Shown: positions 47,832 to 57,552, counted from the first letter of the stretch. The stretch: DNA of 64,000 nt from an uncultured Planktomarina sp. (GCA_905181815.1 CAJIZA010000001.1:372001-436000), one strand, 5' to 3'. Notes: generated by a model from the sequence alone, not told the origin. Translations and numbers: made by a program.

Positions 47832-49871
47832 ATGACACAAGAGCATCTGGTGCTGTTCACCCCTTCCGGCAAACGTGGACGTTTCGAAACCGGCACCCCG
47901 ATCCTCACCGCAGCCCGGAAATTGGGCGTCGATCTCGACTCTGTCTGCGGCGGTCGCGGCATTTGTTCCAAATGCCAAATCACACCGGGCTTTGGAGAAT
48001 TTTCTAAACACGGGATCACAGTCGCCGAAGGCGCGCTTTCCAAATGGAATGCAGTTGAGCAACGCTTCAAAGACAAACGCGGCTTGATCGATGGTCGCCG
48101 CCTTGGCTGCCAAGCCACAGTTCAGGGCGATATCGTGATTGACGTGCCACCCGAGAGCCAGGTGCACAAGCAAGTGGTCCGCAAACGCGCAGAGGTGCTC
48201 GACATTACGTTGAATCCTTCTACGCGGATTTATTATGTCGAGGTGGAAGAACCCGATATGCACAACCCATCAGGGGATTTGGAGCGCTTGGTTGCGGCCT
48301 TGGAAAGCCAATGGCAGCTTAATAATATACAGGCAGATTTCAGTATACTGCCACAGATGCAACCGATCCTACGCGAGGGCGGGTGGAACGTGACCTGCGC
48401 GGTCCATCATGCCGATGCGGACAGCGACCCGCAGATCATTCATCTGTGGCCAGGGCTCTATGAGGGCACGATCTATGGCATGGCTGTGGATCTTGGATCA
48501 ACCACAATCGCCGCGCATTTGTGCGATCTGCGCACCGGTGCGGTGGTCGCCTCCTCTGGATTAATGAACCCACAGATTCGGTTTGGCGAGGACCTGATGA
48601 GCCGGGTCAGCTATGCGATGATGAACCCGGGCGGTGATCAGGAAATGACCCGGGCAGTGCGCGACGGTATGGACGCATTGTTCACCCAAATTTCGGCTGA
48701 AGCAGAGATTGATAAGGGCTTAATCGTGGATGCCGTCTTTGTTTGCAATCCCGTGATGCACCATCTTTTCCTGGGGATAGACCCCTTTGAGCTAGGGCAA
48801 GCGCCCTTTGCTTTGGCCACTTCCAACGCCCTGCGGTTATTTGCCCATCAGTTAGACATCAACATCCACCCCAGCGCCCGCGCCTATATCTTGCCGTGCA
48901 TTGCTGGCCATGTGGGGGCCGATGCGGCCGCGGTTGCTCTGTCAGAATCGCCAAACCTCTCAGAAGATTTAGTACTGATCGTGGATGTTGGGACGAATGC
49001 GGAAATTTTGCTCGGCAACCGGGAAAAGGTGCTCGCCTGCTCCTCCCCCACCGGCCCGGCCTTCGAAGGTGCGCAGATCAGCTCAGGCCAGCGCGCCGCA
49101 CCGGGGGCCATTGAAAAAGTTGAAATTGATCCGGTGACCAAAAACCCCCGCTTCCGCGTAATCGGCTGCGAGCTTTGGTCTGATGAGGACGATTTTTGGG
49201 AGGCCATTAGAAGCAGTGGCATCACGGGCATTTGCGGCTCCGGCATCATCGAAGCCATTGCCGAAATGCGTATGGCTGGAATTTTGGACCCATCTGGGCT
49301 TATTGGATCGGCTGAACAAACTGGCACAGAGCGCTGCGTGTTAGACGGGCGCACTTACAGCTATGTGATGTATGACGGCAGCGCCGTAGGTGGGCCAAAA
49401 ATCACCGTTACAAATCCTGATATCCGCGCCATTCAAATGGCCAAAGCCGCACTCTATTCCGGCGCTCGGCTCCTGATGGATAAGTTTGGCGTAGATAAAG
49501 TGGATCGTGTTGTACTCGCCGGCGCTTTTGGTGCTCATATTTCCCCCAAACACGCGCTGGTTTTGGGAATGATCCCCGATGTGCCTTTTGACCGTGTGAC
49601 CTCTGCTGGCAATGCTGCGGGATCTGGGGCGCGCATTGCCTTGGTTGACACAGCGCAACGGGCTGTAATCGAGCGGATTGTGCGGCAGATTGAGAAAATT
49701 GAAACCGCTATTGAGCCACGATTTCAGGAGCATTTTGTAAATGCGTCGGCAATTCCCAATTCAGATGACCCATTCACGACGCTGAAATCTGTGTTGCCGT
49801 TGCCCGATGTAAATTTCAACACAGGTGGCGGGGATAGCGCCTCCGGCGGACGGCGGCGCAGAAGGCGCTGA
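47832..49871 (+). CDS. RamA-like corrinoid activation protein (2Fe-2S plus ASKHA domains)
   Basis: 679 residues. The N-terminal plant-type 2Fe-2S ferredoxin domain has Cys39, Cys45, Cys48 and Cys93 (SVCGGRGICSKCQ and RLGCQAT). The remainder is a DUF4445/ASKHA ATPase with two phosphate motifs, MAVDLGSTTIAAHLCDLRTG and LIVDVGTNAEILLG. Proteins of this build reduce inactive Co(II) corrinoid proteins in methyltransfer pathways using ATP. No corrinoid protein or methyltransferase gene adjoins it here. The C-terminus ends in a short arginine run. Divergent from guaB across 256 bases. Confidence 0.88.
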   Translation: MTQEHLVLFTPSGKRGRFETGTPILTAARKLGVDLDSVCGGRGICSKCQITPGFGEFSKHGITVAEGALSKWNAVEQRFKDKRGLIDGRRLGCQATVQGDIVIDVPPESQVHKQVVRKRAEVLDITLNPSTRIYYVEVEEPDMHNPSGDLERLVAALESQWQLNNIQADFSILPQMQPILREGGWNVTCAVHHADADSDPQIIHLWPGLYEGTIYGMAVDLGSTTIAAHLCDLRTGAVVASSGLMNPQIRFGEDLMSRVSYAMMNPGGDQEMTRAVRDGMDALFTQISAEAEIDKGLIVDAVFVCNPVMHHLFLGIDPFELGQAPFALATSNALRLFAHQLDINIHPSARAYILPCIAGHVGADAAAVALSESPNLSEDLVLIVDVGTNAEILLGNREKVLACSSPTGPAFEGAQISSGQRAAPGAIEKVEIDPVTKNPRFRVIGCELWSDEDDFWEAIRSSGITGICGSGIIEAIAEMRMAGILDPSGLIGSAEQTGTERCVLDGRTYSYVMYDGSAVGGPKITVTNPDIRAIQMAKAALYSGARLLMDKFGVDKVDRVVLAGAFGAHISPKHALVLGMIPDVPFDRVTSAGNAAGSGARIALVDTAQRAVIERIVRQIEKIETAIEPRFQEHFVNASAIPNSDDPFTTLKSVLPLPDVNFNTGGGDSASGGRRRRRR

Positions 49872-49926
49872 GGCAGCCAATCGCAGCTTGACCCCTTGTC
49901 ATCAAGCCGCTAGGCGTCGGCGCAGC

Positions 49927-50000
49927 GCGGGTATGGTGAAAAGGTATCACGCGAGCTTCCCAAGCTTAAGTTACGGGTTCAATTCCCGTTACCCGCTCCA
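49927..50000 (+). tRNA. tRNA-Gly (anticodon CCC)
   Basis: 74 bases with encoded CCA. Acceptor GCGGGTA pairs with TACCCGC, the T arm is ACGGG-TTCAATT-CCCGT, and the anticodon loop is TTCCCAA, giving anticodon CCC for codon GGG. The D stem is GTG/CAC. The outermost anticodon-stem pair (27-43) is a C-A mismatch, as if a G had mutated to A. No other tRNA is nearby. Confidence 0.93.
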
Positions 50001-50047
50001 AATCTTCGCAGGACTATAGCATTTTCAGTTATGATCGCAGCAATCAG

Positions 50048-51271
50048 CTAGCCAAAAAGCTCATGGCAAAACTCCAAGCCCTCAACCAATGCATCCACCT
50101 CCGCCTTTGTATTATACATGGCGAAGCTGGCACGGCAGGTGGCGCTGACGGCGAGGTGATCCATGAGGGGTTGCGCGCAGTGCTGCCCCGCCCGCACGGC
50201 GATACCCTTTTTGTCCAAAACCGTGGAAATGTCATGGGCATGAGCTGCACCGTCGAGGGTGAAAGAAAAAATTGCGCCCTTTCTGGTTGAATGCCCTTGG
50301 ACATTTAACCAGTTGAGCCCGTCTAGCCTTTGACGCGCATAGGCGCAGATCGAGGCTTCATGGGCAGCGATCTCTTGCATGCCGATTTCCATCATATAGT
50401 CCACAGCCACGCCGAGTCCGATTTGCTGAACAATACCAGGTGTTCCGGCCTCAAATATCATGGGGGGGGTATTATAGATGATCTCCTCACGCCCAACGTC
50501 CCGAATCATATCGCCGCCGCCCATGAAGGGCCGCATTTCAGCCATGCGTTCGGGTTTGATGTAGATTGCACCAGAACCACTTGGGCCATACAGCTTATGT
50601 CCTGTGATGGCATAAAAATCACAACCGATATCCTGCACGTCGACCGCCATATGTACCGCCGCTTGTGATCCATCCACCAAGACGGCAACGCCGCGCCCTT
50701 GGGCCGCTTGTGTGATGGTTTTCACATCGACCACCGTTCCCAAAACATTCGACATCTGGGTAATGGCCACAAGCTTCGTCTTGGGTCCAATGGCGGAAAT
50801 GACAGCCTCGGGATCCAGATCACCGTTCATATCCACATCGACCCAAGTCAGTTTCACACCCATCCGTTCGCGCAGAAAATGCCATGGGATAATATTGGCG
50901 TGATGCTCCATTATTGACAGCACGATCTCATCACCTGCCTCAAAGCGCGGCATTGCCCAGCCATAGGCAACCAGATTGATGCCTTCGGTGGTGCCTGAAT
51001 TGAGCACAATATGGTCTTCTGAGCCCGCATTTAGAAACCGCGCCAGCTTGCCACGAACGGCTTCATATTTGTCCGTTGCCAAGTTGGACAGAAAGTGCAG
51101 CCCTCTGTGAACATTGGCATATTCAGAGTTATAGGCCTGCGTGACAGCGTCGATCACCACTTGGGGCTTTTGCGCAGAGGCGCCATTGTCGAGATAGACC
51201 AGGGGCTTATTATTCACCTGCCGTGACAGGATCGGAAAATCAGCACGAATACGGGATACATCAAAATTCAT
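50048..51271 (-). CDS. sufS: Cysteine desulfurase SufS
   Basis: PLP enzyme that frees sulfur from cysteine for Fe-S cluster building. 407 residues of the group II (SufS/CsdA) class. It starts with the family pattern IRADFPILSRQVNNKPLVYLDNGASAQKP; the PLP lysine is in AITGHKLYGPSGSGAIY and the persulfide-carrying cysteine in VRAGQHCAQPLMD. ATGA overlap with the membrane protein gene before it. Last gene of the iscR-suf operon. No sufE or sufU is seen beside it. Confidence 0.95.
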   Translation of the reverse strand: MNFDVSRIRADFPILSRQVNNKPLVYLDNGASAQKPQVVIDAVTQAYNSEYANVHRGLHFLSNLATDKYEAVRGKLARFLNAGSEDHIVLNSGTTEGINLVAYGWAMPRFEAGDEIVLSIMEHHANIIPWHFLRERMGVKLTWVDVDMNGDLDPEAVISAIGPKTKLVAITQMSNVLGTVVDVKTITQAAQGRGVAVLVDGSQAAVHMAVDVQDIGCDFYAITGHKLYGPSGSGAIYIKPERMAEMRPFMGGGDMIRDVGREEIIYNTPPMIFEAGTPGIVQQIGLGVAVDYMMEIGMQEIAAHEASICAYARQRLDGLNWLNVQGHSTRKGAIFSFTLDGAAHAHDISTVLDKKGIAVRAGQHCAQPLMDHLAVSATCRASFAMYNTKAEVDALVEGLEFCHELFG

Positions 51272-51846
51272 AACGCCACCTGTCCCGGAGCAAATCCGAG
51301 TAATACCAAAAGAAATGCACCGCCCAGAGACAGCGCTATCAAACCAAGAACAAAGCAGAGGGCTGCCTTAAGCATCGATCCCAATTCAAGCCAGGCACTG
51401 ATTAAGCCAAATAAGATCCAAAACATCAAAACCGTGGCGAATAGGCCCACAAGCCCAGCAATGGTCATAGAAATCAGCATCAAAGTTGTTTGAACAATGT
51501 GTAGCAGTATTTGCAGCACTTGGATCCAAGCAAATACCATTAACCCATCGCCGAACCGCCCACTTTGGCTGAAAGCCCGAGATACCAGCCAAATACAACT
51601 GACGAGTCCAAACGTGCCGCCCCCCATGATAACAGTCAAAGACCATGGTGAAAGTGGCGCAAGGCCAGGCAGTACCGCCACACCCTGGAAGCCTGACAGG
51701 GTGAACATCAAGAGCACTGCGCCGATGATGACGAGCACAAAAGCGCTAAAGGCTGTGCTGAAGTTAAGGCGCAGATCAACCAATATCCGCCCCGCGTTTG
51801 GTGGATTGGTCAGACTTAACCGCAATAGCACAAAGATCAGGTTCAT
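51268..51846 (-). CDS. YIP1-family membrane protein
   Basis: 192 residues with five hydrophobic segments (about 30-52, 65-88, 105-128, 130-150, 160-185). The layout matches the Yip1 family of integral membrane proteins that Roseobacters carry between sufD and sufS. The role in Fe-S cluster assembly, if any, is unknown; position inside the operon with 4-base overlaps on both sides suggests a linked function. Confidence 0.72.
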   Translation of the reverse strand: MNLIFVLLRLSLTNPPNAGRILVDLRLNFSTAFSAFVLVIIGAVLLMFTLSGFQGVAVLPGLAPLSPWSLTVIMGGGTFGLVSCIWLVSRAFSQSGRFGDGLMVFAWIQVLQILLHIVQTTLMLISMTIAGLVGLFATVLMFWILFGLISAWLELGSMLKAALCFVLGLIALSLGGAFLLVLLGFAPGQVAL

Positions 51847-52319
51847 TGTTCTGCCTCAAAAAGGGAGTTGATTAAGATCCACAGGAAAATCATAAGCCAT
51901 ATCGCGCCTACGGCCGTATTGGCCGGTCCCGGACCGATGAAACCCTTGACCATCCCAGCCAAAACTACCGCAGGGGTGCTGGCCAAAAGAGCCCAAAAAA
52001 GTGCCAATCGAGCGGAATAGAAATCCGCCTTCGCCCCGTAGGCACGGGTCACAAGGCGCAGAAGCGCCGCCAAACCATATGCCAGCAACGGCAGGACGAA
52101 GATTAAACCCACCGCATCGTGCTGGATAGTATCGGTAAGTGTACCGCCAGTCTGATGCGCCTGCCGGGCTCGGTAGGGCCACTGCGACATAAACAGTAAA
52201 AGACAAGAGCCCATGAGCATCGCCAAAGCCCGATCTTCTCGCACACCCATAGCCATGAGCCGCGCCATAACACGCCTTGGACGCCGGTGCGCCTCCACAA
52301 TATCCCGCGTCACAGCCAT
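51843..52319 (-). CDS. YIP1-family-like small membrane protein
   Basis: 158 residues with four membrane helices; the N-terminus is basic and cytoplasmic (RRPRRVMARLMAMGVREDRALAMLMGSCLLLF). Resembles the short YIP1-type proteins of Roseobacter suf operons. It starts 5 bases after the sufD stop and overlaps the next membrane gene as ATGA, so the two are a tightly coupled pair. Function unknown. Confidence 0.72.
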   Translation of the reverse strand: MAVTRDIVEAHRRPRRVMARLMAMGVREDRALAMLMGSCLLLFMSQWPYRARQAHQTGGTLTDTIQHDAVGLIFVLPLLAYGLAALLRLVTRAYGAKADFYSARLALFWALLASTPAVVLAGMVKGFIGPGPANTAVGAIWLMIFLWILINSLFEAEQ

Positions 52320-52324
52320 GCGCG

Positions 52325-53590
52325 CTACCGGGCCGACAAGGTTTCTGTCAAATGATCAAGAATGTCCTGCGCCAAATCTTCATCCTCAATTTCTTCAATC
52401 GCTTCAGCCACAAAAGATAGGGTCAAAAGATCCACGGCTTTGGCCTCGGGCACCCCTCGCGAGCGCAGGTAGAACAAAGCTTGCTCGTCAATCGCCCCGG
52501 AGGTGGACCCATGAGAGCAGGCAACGTCATCGGCATAAATTTCGAGCTCAGGTTTTGCCAAAAATTGGCTGTCATCATCCAGCAACAAGGATTGGCTGAT
52601 CTGATAGCCATCGGTTCTTTGTGCACCCGCTTTAACCAAGATTTTGCCTTGGAACACTCCTACGGCGCCATTGCGCAAGACCTTCTTGAACACCTGGCGA
52701 CTTTCACAATTCACCGCATCATGGGTAATGAACACCGTATCATCGTGGTGAAAATCTCTATCGCCCAAACAGGCACCGGCCACAGACACAGAGGCGTTAT
52801 CGCCCAACAGCTGCAAAACGCATTCATTGCGAGTTAATTCAACACCCGAGGTGAGAGTGAAGGATTTAAAAGTCGCCTCTGCACCAATCTTACCGAAGAT
52901 ATGCGTCAGCATGTGGCGTTCATTTCCGTCTTGCACACGAATATGGTGGAAGCGGCCTCCATCAGCCACGTCAACTTCTAAAACAATATTAGAGCGCGCG
53001 CCATATTGCCCGGTCTCAATCAAGGTTACCGCTGCTCCCTCAGCTACTTTGATCACATGGTGAATAATCGCATCACTATGGCCTGATGAGGTGGCGTGGA
53101 TATGAATGGGCGCCTCGACGGCACCGGTGACATTAAGCAGCAGTCCTTCCCGCGCTATAGCGGTGTTCACAGCTGCCAAACTGCGTTCGACAGGCTTCTG
53201 TCCGGCCGCTTCCAGGCGCCCATAAACATCCCGCGCCCAATGCAGATCTAAAACAGAAGCAGACGCCAAGCTCTCAAGCGTACAATGCACAGCGCTGGGC
53301 AGCGCCGCTGCCTGAATTTTTCCATCTCCAAATCCAACCGAAACGGTGGTGCGCCTGTCAAAAAGACCTAAGCTGGTGCGTAGAGAAGCTTGAAGCGTCA
53401 CATCAGCCTGAACAAAGGCGTCCGGGCGGGTGTATTTCCAATATTCATCACGGCGTTGCGGTAACCCTGCAGCCTGCGCCCTTTTAGAGGCTGTCATCCG
53501 AGCCTCCCTGGCCCACGCGCCGGAGCTGTCAGTTAGCTCTGAATCGGTCAAAGCGCGGGTGCTTGACGTCTTTTGTGAAGATACGGCCAT
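52325..53590 (-). CDS. sufD: Fe-S cluster assembly protein SufD
   Basis: 421-residue scaffold partner of SufB in the SufBC2D complex. The beta-helix core and C-terminus are characteristic: QLLGDNASVSVAGACLGDRDFHHDDTVF, CESRQVFKKVLRNGAVGVFQGKILV, and DVACSHGSTSGAIDEQALFYLRSRGVPEAKA. The conserved histidine of the SHG motif is present. The start codon overlaps the sufC stop by one base (TAATG). Confidence 0.95.
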   Translation of the reverse strand: MAVSSQKTSSTRALTDSELTDSSGAWAREARMTASKRAQAAGLPQRRDEYWKYTRPDAFVQADVTLQASLRTSLGLFDRRTTVSVGFGDGKIQAAALPSAVHCTLESLASASVLDLHWARDVYGRLEAAGQKPVERSLAAVNTAIAREGLLLNVTGAVEAPIHIHATSSGHSDAIIHHVIKVAEGAAVTLIETGQYGARSNIVLEVDVADGGRFHHIRVQDGNERHMLTHIFGKIGAEATFKSFTLTSGVELTRNECVLQLLGDNASVSVAGACLGDRDFHHDDTVFITHDAVNCESRQVFKKVLRNGAVGVFQGKILVKAGAQRTDGYQISQSLLLDDDSQFLAKPELEIYADDVACSHGSTSGAIDEQALFYLRSRGVPEAKAVDLLTLSFVAEAIEEIEDEDLAQDILDHLTETLSAR

Positions 53591-54345
53591 TAGGCAACCT
53601 CCTCCAGAAGGTCCGCATAGCCATTGTTTTCAACTTCCAAAGCCAGCTCAGGCCCGCCTGTCTTGATGATGCGGCCATTGGCCATGATGTGTACCACATC
53701 GGGTTTGATATGATCCAAAAGCCTTTGATAGTGGGTGATGACGAGGAAGGTACGCTTATCATCGCGCAGAGCGTTCACGCCCTGGGCCACAAGTTTCATC
53801 GCATCCACATCAAGACCACTGTCTGTTTCATCCAAAATACACATCTTGGGTTCAAGCATAGCCATTTGCAAAATCTCGTTGCGCTTCTTTTCGCCACCTG
53901 AAAAGCCAACATTTACAGGTCGTTTGAGCATGTCTGCATCAATTTTGAGGTCCTTGGCTTTAGCCCGCACAACTTTCAGAAACTCGCCTGCGCTCATTTC
54001 CTCTTCGCCGCGCAATTTGCGCTGGGCGTTCACGGCGGTGCGCAAAAAAGTCATATTTCCCACACCAGGGATCTCAACAGGATATTGAAAGGCCAGAAAC
54101 AGACCGGCGGCCGCACGTTCTTCTGCTTCCATGTCCAAGATATCTACCCCCTCCAGCTGCGCAGATCCATCAGTGACTTCATAACCGCCTTTGCCGGACA
54201 GCACATAGGAAAGGGTCGATTTTCCCGAGCCATTTGGACCCATAATCGCGTGCACTTTGCCTGGCTCCAAGAACAGGTTCACACCCTTCAAGATCTGCTT
54301 GTCTTCTTCTTCAAGTTTAACGTGTAGATTTTTGATATTTAACAT
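53590..54345 (-). CDS. sufC: Fe-S cluster assembly ATPase SufC
   Basis: 251-residue ABC-type ATPase driving SufB-SufD rearrangement. Walker A GPNGSGKST, signature GFSGGEKKRNEILQMAML, Walker B CILDETDSGLDVDAMK, with the SufC-specific ETDSGLD sequence. GGGA about 9 bases before the ATG; 61 bases separate it from sufB. Confidence 0.97.
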   Translation of the reverse strand: MLNIKNLHVKLEEEDKQILKGVNLFLEPGKVHAIMGPNGSGKSTLSYVLSGKGGYEVTDGSAQLEGVDILDMEAEERAAAGLFLAFQYPVEIPGVGNMTFLRTAVNAQRKLRGEEEMSAGEFLKVVRAKAKDLKIDADMLKRPVNVGFSGGEKKRNEILQMAMLEPKMCILDETDSGLDVDAMKLVAQGVNALRDDKRTFLVITHYQRLLDHIKPDVVHIMANGRIIKTGGPELALEVENNGYADLLEEVA

Positions 54346-54406
54346 TTTATATTCCCGCTTGCCATTCTGGCCCTCATGAGTTTAGGCGCAGATCACGCCA
54401 ATTTGA

Positions 54407-55915
54407 TTATCCGACTGAGCCTTCAAGTGAAATAGCCACTAACGCCTGCGCTTCCATTGCAAATTCCATGGGCAGCGCTTGCAGCACTTCCTTGCAAAAG
54501 CCATTGACCACGAGCGCCACCGCCTCTTCCTCATCCATACCGCGTGAGCGACAGTAAAAGAGCTGGTCATCATCGACTTTTGAGGTCGTCGCCTCATGCT
54601 CAACCCGAGAGGAGTTATTTTTCACCTCGATATAGGGCACAGTATGCGCACCGCATTTATCACCAATCAAAAGGCTGTCACATTGGGTGTAGTTGCGGCT
54701 ATTTTTAGCCTTCGGATGCATGGAGACCAACCCTCGGTAGGTGTTTTGTGCCTTTCCCGCGCTAATGCCTTTCGAGACAATCCGAGACTTTGTATTCTTG
54801 CCCAAATGCACCATTTTCGTGCCCGTATCAGCTTGCTGCATATTGTTGGCAATGGCGATGGAATAAAATTCGCCCTGGCTGTCATCGCCGCGCAAAACGC
54901 AAGAGGGATATTTCCATGTCACCGCAGAGCCAGTTTCGACTTGGGTCCACATAACCTTAGAGCGATCCCCACGGCAATCGGCGCGTTTGGTCACGAAATT
55001 GTAAATCCCGCCCTTGCCGTTCTCATCACCCGGAAACCAGTTTTGTACGGTGGAATATTTGATTTCTGCATCATCCAACAGTACCAACTCCACCACAGCT
55101 GCATGCAGCTGTGCCACATCTCGCTGCGGTGCCGTGCAGCCTTCGAGGTAGCTGACATAAGAATCTTTGTCGGCGATGATCAAAGTACGTTCAAACTGCC
55201 CTGTATTTTCCGCATTAATGCGGAAATAGGTCGACAACTCCATGGGGCAGCGCACCCCCGGCGGGATATACACAAAGGACCCATCGGAAAAGACTGCTGA
55301 GTTGAGCGTGGCGTAGTAATTGTCGGAAACGGGCACGACAGAGCCGAGATACTTACGCACGAGCTCCGGATGCTCACGAATGGCCTCAGAGATGGAACAG
55401 AAGATCACTCCAGCCTTGCGCAGCTCGGCTTTAAAAGTTGTGCCGACCGATACGCTGTCAAACACCGCATCAACAGCGACCCGGCGTTCCCCTTCGGGAG
55501 CCTCAACACCCGCTAGGAGCGCCTGCTCTTTAAGTGGAATTCCCAGTTTCTTGTAAGTTTCCAAAAGCTTTGGATCCACCTCATCCAAGGACTTCGGCTT
55601 TTCTTCCATGCTTTTGGGCCGGGCATAGTAATACTGGTCTTGAAAATCGATTGTAGGATAATCGACCATGGCCCAATCTGGCTCTATCAGTTCAAGCCAA
55701 CGGCGGTATGCCGCCAAACGCCAATCCAACATCCATTCCGGTTCATCGTTTTTAGACGAGATCAAGCGTACAATATCTTCGGAAAGACCCTTGGGCGCAT
55801 ATTCCATCTCAATTTCTGTATTCCACCCGTATTTATAGGTGCCAGAGAGAGCCTTGACCGCCTCAACTGTTTCGGCATCCACACCGTCTTTGACCTGAAT
55901 ATCATCCATCGCCAT
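54407..55915 (-). CDS. sufB: Fe-S cluster assembly scaffold SufB
   Basis: About 502-residue scaffold of the Suf machine. Key blocks are [77 protein letters not shown], and [36 protein letters not shown]. The scaffold cysteine of the Suf family is in the [23 protein letters not shown] region. ATG at 55915 follows GGGAA; a TTG one codon upstream is less likely. Confidence 0.96.
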   Translation of the reverse strand: MAMDDIQVKDGVDAETVEAVKALSGTYKYGWNTEIEMEYAPKGLSEDIVRLISSKNDEPEWMLDWRLAAYRRWLELIEPDWAMVDYPTIDFQDQYYYARPKSMEEKPKSLDEVDPKLLETYKKLGIPLKEQALLAGVEAPEGERRVAVDAVFDSVSVGTTFKAELRKAGVIFCSISEAIREHPELVRKYLGSVVPVSDNYYATLNSAVFSDGSFVYIPPGVRCPMELSTYFRINAENTGQFERTLIIADKDSYVSYLEGCTAPQRDVAQLHAAVVELVLLDDAEIKYSTVQNWFPGDENGKGGIYNFVTKRADCRGDRSKVMWTQVETGSAVTWKYPSCVLRGDDSQGEFYSIAIANNMQQADTGTKMVHLGKNTKSRIVSKGISAGKAQNTYRGLVSMHPKAKNSRNYTQCDSLLIGDKCGAHTVPYIEVKNNSSRVEHEATTSKVDDDQLFYCRSRGMDEEEAVALVVNGFCKEVLQALPMEFAMEAQALVAISLEGSVG

Positions 55916-55923
55916 CAAATTCC

Positions 55924-56970
55924 CTATCTGGCCGCTTTGCGTGCCAAAAACCGCTCATATGCAGCCAGCCAAACCTCGGCGAACTGCTGAACTTCATCTT
56001 CTGTGGTCTCAAGCCCAAGCGATACGCGGATCGCTGAACTGGCTACGTCTTCATCATATCCCATCGCCCGCAAAACGCGGCTGGCTTTGACCTTGCCTGA
56101 AGAGCAAGCCGAACCAGCCGATACTGCAAATCCCGCAAGGTCCATTTGCATGACCTGCGTCTCACCTTTCCATCCGGGGGCTGCAAAGCAGGCGGTGTTG
56201 GTCAAGCGTGTCGAGTTTGTACCAATTAAAATAAGGGGTTTTCCGCTGGCTTCCAGTGTCTTTTCTAGAATATTTCTAAGTTTCTCGATTATCGCCCATT
56301 TTCCGTCACTTAAATCGCGGGCACTGGCCTCTGCTGCAGCGCCAAAACCGGCAATACCGATAATATTTTCCGTGCCTGCGCGCCGGCCCATCTCCTGACC
56401 ACCGCCCAATACCTGCGCGGCCACCTCAACCCCGGGTTTCAACAATAAGCAGCCAACACCTTTTGGTCCGCCCAGCTTATGAGCCGACGCACAGGCCATA
56501 TCAGCGCCACTCCAAGAAAATGCCAAGGGGAGTTTGCCGAAGCCCTGGGTCATATCGCAAAACCCCAACCCCTCTGGCAGCGTTTGCACAATGCCTGTTT
56601 CTGAATTGGCCAGCTGTAGCGCGGTCTGTGCGGGCTCTACAACACAGACCTGACCTTCATTTAGCGGTAAATCCGGCCGCACCCAAGCGGCGATGGCATC
56701 ATGTTCTATGTCACCTGCATGAAAGCCACGATCCTTCAGAGCCAATGCAGCGGCCTCAGTCGCGCTGCCGGTAAACACAATGTCATGAGCACCAACACCA
56801 AAAGCTTCAGAAATTTGCCCACGGGCTTTTTCCACAATTGCTTTGGCCGCGCGCCCCTCTGAATGGACCGACGATGGGTTGCCCAGGGCATTCATCGCTG
56901 CAAGCATAGCAGCACGTGCCCCAGGGCGCAGCGGGCTTGTGGCGTTGTGATCAAGATAGACCCGATGCAT
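55924..56970 (-). CDS. NifS/IscS-class cysteine desulfurase
   Basis: 348-residue PLP enzyme, second desulfurase of the operon. It opens [20 protein letters not shown] and has [24 protein letters not shown], the PLP lysine in [16 protein letters not shown], and the catalytic cysteine loop [10 protein letters not shown]. It is about 50 residues shorter than E. coli IscS (404), largely in the middle and C-terminus. The ATG at 56970 overlaps the iscR stop by one base (TGATG); a GTG at 56973 is possible. Confidence 0.9.
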   Translation of the reverse strand: MHRVYLDHNATSPLRPGARAAMLAAMNALGNPSSVHSEGRAAKAIVEKARGQISEAFGVGAHDIVFTGSATEAAALALKDRGFHAGDIEHDAIAAWVRPDLPLNEGQVCVVEPAQTALQLANSETGIVQTLPEGLGFCDMTQGFGKLPLAFSWSGADMACASAHKLGGPKGVGCLLLKPGVEVAAQVLGGGQEMGRRAGTENIIGIAGFGAAAEASARDLSDGKWAIIEKLRNILEKTLEASGKPLILIGTNSTRLTNTACFAAPGWKGETQVMQMDLAGFAVSAGSACSSGKVKASRVLRAMGYDEDVASSAIRVSLGLETTEDEVQQFAEVWLAAYERFLARKAAR

Positions 56971-57428
56971 CACTCATCTACCACTTCAAAAAGGTTCGGC
57001 ACAGCAGGGCATGGCGACAACGTGTTGGCGACCACATCGGATAACCGCGTTTGATGCAAGTAGACATAAACCTGTGCGCTTAATCCTTCCCAGAGACGAT
57101 TGGTAACGCTCTGAGCTCGGCTGCCCGACACACCGCCAGAGGCACCAGCCCCTGTTTGTAGGGCATCCACGGATTCATCTACCGCTTCAAGAATTTCAAC
57201 CACCCGAATATCGTGGGCCGGACGGGCCAAACGGTATCCCCCGTTCGGGCCGCGTACGGAGACAACCAAATTTTCCCGACGCAATTTGACAAAAAGCTGC
57301 TCGAGATAGTGCAGCGAAATATTTTGTCGACGTGATATATCCGCCAGTGACGCCAGCTCACCGGCCTTCAAAAAAGCCAAATCCGCCAAGGCCACCATCC
57401 CATAACGCCCTTTTGTCGAAAGTTTCAT
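56970..57428 (-). CDS. iscR: Rrf2-family regulator IscR, cysteine-poor type
   Basis: 152-residue winged-helix regulator heading the suf operon. KLSTKGRYGMVALADLA and the recognition region ISLHYLEQLFVKLRRENLVVSVRGPNGGYRLARP are clear. The three closely spaced cysteines that hold a 2Fe-2S cluster in E. coli IscR are absent: the segment reads ALQTGAGASGGVSGSRAQSV, and the only cysteine is Cys140 near the C-terminus. A Rhodobacter sphaeroides IscR of this kind has been described as a new type of Fe-S regulator. The leader contains a GGGCT/AGCCC hairpin (57448-57462). Confidence 0.93.
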   Translation of the reverse strand: MKLSTKGRYGMVALADLAFLKAGELASLADISRRQNISLHYLEQLFVKLRRENLVVSVRGPNGGYRLARPAHDIRVVEILEAVDESVDALQTGAGASGGVSGSRAQSVTNRLWEGLSAQVYVYLHQTRLSDVVANTLSPCPAVPNLFEVVDE

Positions 57429-57535
57429 ATCAAATTACACTTTCATGGGGCTTCTCTAGCCCATTTTGCTCAAATTAATTGACCTAGGCCCCTCGGTTGC
57501 GTAACCCACGTCATACAGCGGAACGCCGCATTAGA

Positions 57536-57552
57536 TTTAGAATGGTTCTAAT
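57536..57552. promoter_or_regulatory. Irr-type iron control element upstream of iscR-suf
   Basis: TTTAGAA-TGG-TTCTAAT, matching the palindromic Irr box (TTTAGAA-N3-TTCTAAA) in all but the last base. It overlaps the proposed -10 of the iscR promoter and lies 57 bases before the divergent hydrolase gene. Irr binds such boxes in alphaproteobacteria when iron is low or haem is short. Confidence 0.75.
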
